Shown here one piece after another: positions 7,021-10,848 of a DNA stretch of 13,741 nt (positions within the stretch are counted from its first letter, which is position 1; every line of letters begins with the position of its first letter). The translations under genes were made by a program, and so were the position numbers. A model generated the notes under the pieces. The model did no database searches. It was given only the letters and a program-made list of their open reading frames with translations, and was not told the origin of the DNA. The DNA is from an uncultured Collinsella sp. (GTDB lineage Bacteria; Actinomycetota; Coriobacteriia; Coriobacteriales; Coriobacteriaceae), in NCBI GenBank assembly GCA_900754445.1, contig CAAECW010000108.1:1-13741 (forward strand), written 5' to 3'.

Positions 7021-7042
7021 ATGTTCACGAATAGGAATATAG
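7019..7042. promoter_or_regulatory. hip operator copy 3
   Basis: CTATGTTC, 8 bases, GAATATAG. It begins 38 bases after copy 2, overlaps the -10 box and covers the expected transcription start. Its right end abuts the ribosome-binding site TGGAGG of the antitoxin gene. Confidence 0.7.
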
Positions 7043-7053
7043 CTGGAGGCATC

Positions 7054-7344
7054 ATGAGAACGGTGACAACGATTAAAAAGCTGGATGGGCGCATCAAGCT
7101 CAAACCGTCGGAAGTCGCTTTCTCGGAGCGCATGGTTTTCGATCCCGCCGAGATGGGAAAAGCCCTCAGGCTCAGAAGGCGTGAGCTCGGCTTGACTCAG
7201 CGCGATATCGCGACTATGACGGGTCGCAGCCTTCGTGTGATTGGTGATATCGAGCGGGGGCGGACAACGGTCGAAATTGGTGTCATTTTCGATTACGCTT
7301 CCATCGTGGATATTGATTTTATTCTGAAGGTGAGGGGGAAATAA
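7054..7344 (+). CDS. hipB: HipB-like XRE-family antitoxin
   Basis: This 96-residue DNA-binding protein is the antitoxin of a HipBA-type module; family members neutralise HipA and repress their own operon. A Cro/CI-type helix-turn-helix spans about residues 33-72 (MGKALRLRRRELGLTQRDIA then SLRVIGDIERGRTTVEI). A charged N-terminal arm of about 30 residues (TTIKKLDGRIKLKPSE) precedes it, and a short C-terminal strand (DIDFILKVRGK) follows. I chose the ATG at 7054 because TGGAGG sits at 7044-7049. An earlier ATG at 7021 in the same frame lies inside operator copy 3 and has no ribosome-binding site. Its stop TAA overlaps the toxin ATG (TAATG), the usual translational coupling of this module. Three matching palindromes upstream are its likely autoregulatory operators. 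It appears intact although its toxin partner is interrupted. Confidence 0.88.
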   Translation: MRTVTTIKKLDGRIKLKPSEVAFSERMVFDPAEMGKALRLRRRELGLTQRDIATMTGRSLRVIGDIERGRTTVEIGVIFDYASIVDIDFILKVRGK

Positions 7345-8636
7345 TGGATGGCACGCTGTTCGTTCACCGTGAGTTTAATGGGTCTTACCAGCTGGTTGGC
7401 ATATTGGAGGAAAACGCGGGGCTTCCGATATTCACCTATAGCCCCAAATATCTCCAGAGCGGTGATGCGGCCCCGATTTCGACCTCGCTGCCGTTGTCGG
7501 CCGAGACATTTAGTCCGGACGCAACGGGTTCCTTTTTCTCCGGCATCATTCCGGAGGGGCAGCTCAACAGGGACCTTGAGAAAAGGGCACGAGCGGAACG
7601 CGGAGATTACTTTAAGGTGCTCGATTTAGTCCGCGATGAACCTGTCGGCGCTCTGGTTTTGACGCGTGGGCCTTCGGCCGAAAGTCTCGAAATGGGCTAT
7701 GAAGAGATAGGTGCGGGACAGCTAAGCGGGCTGGCATGCGCGCCGGCGGAGGTTGCTTTTGATTTAGCGCTAGAGAGTCGAATTTCCCTTGCAGGTGCTC
7801 AGGCGAAGGTCGGTCTCTACCATACGGGCGATGACCCATGTGGCGGATGGTATCTGCCTCATGGAGCGGCCCCATCTACGCACATTCTCAAGGCGGGGTC
7901 GAAAACGTTCCCGGGCGAGACGGTGTGCGAAGCGATGTGCGTGAGAGCCGCCTCCCTGATGGACCTGTCGGCCGAAGAGTGTTTTCTTATCCGAGTTGAG
8001 GATGCCGAGCCAATTATCGCCGTGAGGCGATTTGACCGAGTAACGCCTGATGCCGGACGCTCGGTTGACGGATTGCCAATTCCATACCGTTTGCACTAGG
8101 AAGATGTTTGTCAGGCCAAGGGCATCTCGCGTGAGCTTAAATATGAGCCGACGGACGTCAATTACCTGGGGCTTATCGTCGATGCGGTGCGAAGGGCGTC
8201 GACGAATCAAATGGAGGACAGGTTCCTTGTCGGCTATAACCAGCTGTTCGACTATGCCGTAGGTAACTGCGATAACCATCTAAAGAACTGGTCGCTCGTA
8301 TGGGACGAAAGTTGGAAGCAGGTGAGGTTGGCGCCGCTCTACGACGTGCTGTGTACAACGGTTTATCCCGGCCTCGTTCGTGAGATGGGCGTCTCGTTTG
8401 GTGGGAGCCGCAAGATTGACGACGTAACGCGCGGGTCGGTGATGAGCCAAATGATTGGGGCGGGTTTGCCCGGGGGAATTGTCGCCGGAATGATTGCTGA
8501 TACCTGCAATGAGGTTCCAGACGCGCTTAGAGACGCCGCGCGCGGTCTCAAAGAAGAGGGTTTTCCCGAGGCGGAGGTAATGTTCGAGAAGGTCATTCCA
8601 GAAGTGCAAGTTCGTCTAAGCAGGATCGTCTTATAA
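7344..8636 (+). pseudogene. hipA: HipA-family toxin kinase gene interrupted by an in-frame amber codon
   Basis: HipA toxins are serine kinases; the E. coli one phosphorylates glutamyl-tRNA synthetase and stops growth. Read through, this frame gives 430 positions, close to the 440 of E. coli HipA. At codon 252 (8097-8099) it has TAG, and the same frame continues cleanly to 8636. The context is RLH-stop-EDVCQAKG where E. coli HipA has RLPQEDMCQTFG, so the family residue is Gln and the change is a single CAG to TAG. The first part keeps the N-terminal coupling domain, the autophosphorylation-loop serine (S148) in RISLAGAQAK, and K155. All catalytic residues lie beyond the stop: D310 and N315 in CDNHLKNW, and D334 in PLYDV. 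A 251-residue product would therefore be kinase-dead. No good ribosome-binding site precedes the possible restarts at 8187 (GTG) or 8211 (ATG). A base-calling error or amber readthrough remain alternatives. The gene overlaps the antitoxin by one base and ends before a strong terminator. Confidence 0.9.
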
Positions 8637-8661
8637 CAAAAAAGCGCCGCCCCAAACAAAA

Positions 8662-8695
8662 CGTGCCGCCCCAACCGGGGCGGCACGCCATTTTT
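8662..8695. terminator. Terminator between convergent hipA and stress-protein genes, probably bidirectional
   Basis: A perfect 11-bp stem, CGTGCCGCCCC (8662-8672) with GGGGCGGCACG (8677-8687), has an AACC loop. It is followed by CCATTTTT on the plus strand and by TTTTGTTT on the minus strand, so it can stop transcription both ways. GCCGCCCCAA from the left arm is duplicated 19 bases upstream (8646-8655), so an alternative pairing with the right arm is possible. Confidence 0.9.
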
Positions 8696-8711
8696 CTATC
8701 AGCCAACTCGC

Positions 8712-8840
8712 TGAAGTATGGTGACGAAGGCGCAAGGCCGGGAGGGGTTATCTAAGCCGACATCCCGCAGCCGCGAAGCGGCGAGGACGTCGGCGTGATA
8801 ACCCCGCAGGCCTTGCGCCGGCGGGAAGGAACCTACTTCA
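8712..8840. repeat. Large imperfect inverted repeat (about 129 bp) next to the stress-protein gene
   Basis: Nested complementary blocks, outside to inside: TGAAGTA (8712-8718) with TACTTCA (8834-8840); GGCGCAAGGCC (8729-8739) with GGCCTTGCGCC (8809-8819); GGGGTTATC (8744-8752) with GATAACCCC (8797-8805); GCCGACATCC (8756-8765) with GGACGTCGGC (8785-8794, one mismatch); GCCGC (8770-8774) with GCGGC (8778-8782) around a GAA loop. The outer right arm includes the stop codon of the minus-strand gene. Neither side has a T run, so it is not a simple terminator. It could be a repetitive intergenic element, a structured RNA, or a 3'-end stability hairpin. Confidence 0.85.
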
Positions 8841-9270
8841 CGACCAAGATGTCGCAGTCCGTATTGCGCAGCAGGAACGTCGAAATCGAGCCCAGTAGCG
8901 CGTACTTAATTGAGGACAGGCCGCGGGCGCCGCAGAGCACCAGATCGGGCTTGACCACGTCGAGCATCTCATCCTTAAGCGTCTCACGAATGCGGCCGGT
9001 ACGAATCATGACCTCGACCTCGGGAATGTCGGGATTGGCCTTGGCCTCCTCGAGCTGCTTGGCGATGGAGTTGTTAAAGGCCTCCTCCAAGCCGTTGACC
9101 AGGTCGACCGGATAGGAACCGGCGCTCTCGAGCGCGGTGGAGTCGATGACGTGGCCGATAATCAGCTTAGCGCCGTTGTTCGCGGCGACCTTGATGGCGC
9201 GTGCGAGCACAAAATCCTGCTGCTCAGTACCGTCGAGTGAAACAAATACCTTGCTGTAGCCCTCGTTCAT
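8833..9270 (-). CDS. Universal stress protein (UspA family), ATP-binding type
   Basis: This is a 145-residue single-domain cytoplasmic protein, the normal Usp length. The first strand VFVSLDGTEQQ carries the adenine-side Asp (D13). The ATP-binding signature G-2x-G-9x-G-S is complete: GARGLSSIKYALLGS with G114, G117, G127 and S128. The C-terminal strand is CDILVVK. Family members bind or hydrolyse ATP and support survival under starvation and stress; the exact role is not known. The ATG is preceded on the minus strand by an excellent AAGGAGG site at 7-base-type spacing. It is transcribed alone, divergent from uppP. A TATAAC sequence on the minus strand (9354-9359 as GTTATA) is a possible -10 box with a leader of about 80 bases that contains a small CGCACG/CGTGCG hairpin (9291-9312). 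Its stop codon lies inside the outer arm of the large inverted repeat. Confidence 0.95.
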   Translation of the reverse strand: MNEGYSKVFVSLDGTEQQDFVLARAIKVAANNGAKLIIGHVIDSTALESAGSYPVDLVNGLEEAFNNSIAKQLEEAKANPDIPEVEVMIRTGRIRETLKDEMLDVVKPDLVLCGARGLSSIKYALLGSISTFLLRNTDCDILVVK

Positions 9271-9444
9271 GGTTTCCTCCTTGGTCTATCGCACGGGCGC
9301 GGGGCTCGTGCGTCGGGCGGCGCGTTGGCCGCCGGACACTTTACCTTGTTGCAGTTATACCCAAGGATTTCGGTTTGACCGCTCGCAATTCTGTGAACGG
9401 CGAGTTTTTTGGTAAGGGCAGGCGCGGTCGCACCGCCAACGGTT

Positions 9445-9450
9445 GATAAT
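9445..9450 (+). promoter_or_regulatory. Possible -10 box of uppP
   Basis: GATAAT matches the -10 consensus at 5 of 6 positions, 61 bases before the chosen uppP start. No good -35 box is seen at 17-18 bases. A small GCGGT-CGC-ACCGC dyad (9424-9436) covers that position. Confidence 0.3.
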
Positions 9451-9511
9451 GGGACCTCGCCCGCATCGTCCGCAGAACATCTACCGGCGGGTGTCTAATG
9501 AGGGGGTCCCT

Positions 9512-10492
9512 TTGGATATCATTGAGCTTCTAAAATCTGCCTTCATGGGCCTGGTCGAGGGCATCACCGAATGGCTGCCCGTTTCGTCGACGGGTCACAT
9601 GATCTTGGTGGACGAGTTCGTCAAGATGAACGTGAGCGAGACGTTCTGGAATATGTTCCTGGTCGTGATTCAGCTCGGCGCCATTCTGGCCGTCTGCGTC
9701 CTGTTCTTCTACGACCTTAATCCGTTTTCCCCCAGCAAGGGCAAGGAGGGCCGTCGCGACACTTGGGTGCTGTGGGGCAAGATTGTGCTCGGCTGCATTC
9801 CCGCCGCGGCGATCGGTCTGCCGCTCAACGACTGGATGGAGGAGCATTTCTACAATGCTCCCGTCGTGGCGCTGGCGCTCATTGTGTACGGCGTGCTGTT
9901 TATCGTGATTGAGAACTGGCGCGCGAGCAAGCGCGAGGAAATGGCCGTTGCCGGTTCGTTTGGTTCGCGTGCTGTGGTGGCGGGCGGACGCCCCGCCGGC
10001 GCGCACTTTGCGGCGCCCGCCGCGGCTACCGCTGAGGATGAGGACGATGACGATAGCCTGGACTTTGGCTCCATCACTACGCTCGAGGATCTGAGCTGGA
10101 AGACCGCGCTGGGTATCGGTTGCTTCCAGGTGCTTTCGCTGATTCCGGGCACATCGCGCTCCGGCTCCACCATCATCGGTGGCCTGCTTTTGGGCTGCAC
10201 GCGTTCGGTGGCGTCCAAGTTTACGTTCTTCCTGGCCATCCCTGTCATGTTTGGCGCGAGTGCGCTCAAGCTGGTCAAGTACTTCATCAAGGGCGGCACG
10301 TTCGGCGCCAACGAGGTCGCTATCTTGGGCGTGGGCTGCGTTGTGGCCTTTGTGGTTTCGCTCATCGCCATCAAGTGGCTCATGGGCTTCGTCCGCCGTC
10401 ACGACTTTAAGTGCTTCGGTGTTTACCGCATCATCCTGGGCATCGTAGTGCTCGCATACTTCTTTGTTCTGGAGCCGATGCTCGGCCTCTAA
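9512..10492 (+). CDS. uppP: UppP, undecaprenyl-diphosphatase
   Basis: This integral membrane phosphatase recycles undecaprenyl pyrophosphate to the monophosphate lipid carrier for peptidoglycan synthesis; extra copies give bacitracin resistance in other bacteria. Both family signatures are present: VEGITEWLPVSSTGH (E16 and E20 of ExxxE, H29) and PGTSRSGST (212-220, catalytic R216). I chose the TTG at 9512 because GAGGGGG (9500-9506) precedes it and MDIIELLKSAFMGLVEG is the expected N-terminus; TTG 9443 and GTG 9491 in the same frame would add an unlikely basic leader. At 326 residues it is about 50 longer than usual. The excess is a hydrophilic loop, residues about 135-193, rich in Ala and Gly and then strongly acidic (EDEDDDDSLD), between the middle membrane helices and the SRS signature. 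It is a single-gene unit with a strong terminator. Its position close to a BceS-like kinase is suggestive of cell-wall stress but unproven. Confidence 0.95.
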   Translation: MDIIELLKSAFMGLVEGITEWLPVSSTGHMILVDEFVKMNVSETFWNMFLVVIQLGAILAVCVLFFYDLNPFSPSKGKEGRRDTWVLWGKIVLGCIPAAAIGLPLNDWMEEHFYNAPVVALALIVYGVLFIVIENWRASKREEMAVAGSFGSRAVVAGGRPAGAHFAAPAAATAEDEDDDDSLDFGSITTLEDLSWKTALGIGCFQVLSLIPGTSRSGSTIIGGLLLGCTRSVASKFTFFLAIPVMFGASALKLVKYFIKGGTFGANEVAILGVGCVVAFVVSLIAIKWLMGFVRRHDFKCFGVYRIILGIVVLAYFFVLEPMLGL

Positions 10493-10507
10493 CTTAGTCG
10501 ACGCTGC

Positions 10508-10607
10508 GCGGCGGCCAGAGCGACAACTTGTCATTCAAAGAGGGCGGCATGACCAAAAGGTCTATGCCGCCCTCTTTTCATGCCAATTTGTTCGCTCTGG
10601 CCGCCGC
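10508..10607. terminator. Nested double hairpin containing the uppP terminator
   Basis: The inner part is a perfect 14-bp stem, AAAGAGGGCGGCAT (10537-10550) with ATGCCGCCCTCTTT (10564-10577), capped by GACC-AAAA-GGTC and ending in TTTT: a textbook terminator, 44 bases after the uppP stop. It is enclosed by a perfect 16-bp outer pair, GCGGCGGCCAGAGCGA (10508-10523) with TCGCTCTGGCCGCCGC (10592-10607). The inner stem also has an A-rich left flank, so it could work in both directions. Confidence 0.9.
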
Positions 10608-10657
10608 TCGCTGCTGCTGCCATGACATCGGCAGTTTCGTGATTGGCGCAATGGGGA

Positions 10658-10694
10658 CAGGTTAGTCTGCGTCAACATGGTGCAGACTAACCTG
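10658..10694. repeat. REP-like hairpin
   Basis: CAGGTTAGTCTGC (10658-10670) is perfectly complementary to GCAGACTAACCTG (10682-10694), 13 bp with an 11-base loop. It is preceded by ATGGGGA. The GGGGACAGG start recalls REP elements mobilised by RAYT (TnpA-REP) transposases; that link is from memory. No T run follows, so it is not a terminator, and no transposase gene is near. Confidence 0.7.
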
Positions 10695-10756
10695 ACCTCT
10701 TTGCATCAAATCCGCTGGGGAGTGCCTTACGGTGGCGCACGGAGTCGTGGTGTGAT

Positions 10757-10787
10757 TTGCGTCGGTGTCCGCGCGGCTCGGTATACT
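10757..10787 (+). promoter_or_regulatory. pcrA: Candidate pcrA promoter
   Basis: TATACT (10782-10787) is a strong -10 box; TTGCGT (10757-10762) is a possible -35 at a long 19-base spacing. The expected start near 10794 gives a leader of about 55 bases before the ATG. Confidence 0.5.
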
Positions 10788-10848
10788 GGTACGGCTCAAA
10801 CTATGGCGCTGCCCGCAGGCGCGCCGTCCGTCAGATGAGGAGTCGCCC

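Noticed and set aside
8097..8187. Frameshift as the cause of the split hipA
   Set aside because: Both halves are in the same frame (7344 and 8187 share phase) and the codons between 8100 and 8187 translate to family-like sequence, so only one stop codon separates them.
8712..8840. Insertion sequence or CRISPR unit
   Set aside because: No transposase, no repeated spacer-sized units and no flanking direct repeat were seen; only the palindromic structure is supported.
9443..9511. Earlier start codons for uppP (TTG 9443, GTG 9491)
   Set aside because: They would add a Pro/Arg-rich leader absent from the family, and TTG 9443 overlaps the likely -10 box; the TTG at 9512 has a GA/GGGG-type site and the expected N-terminus.
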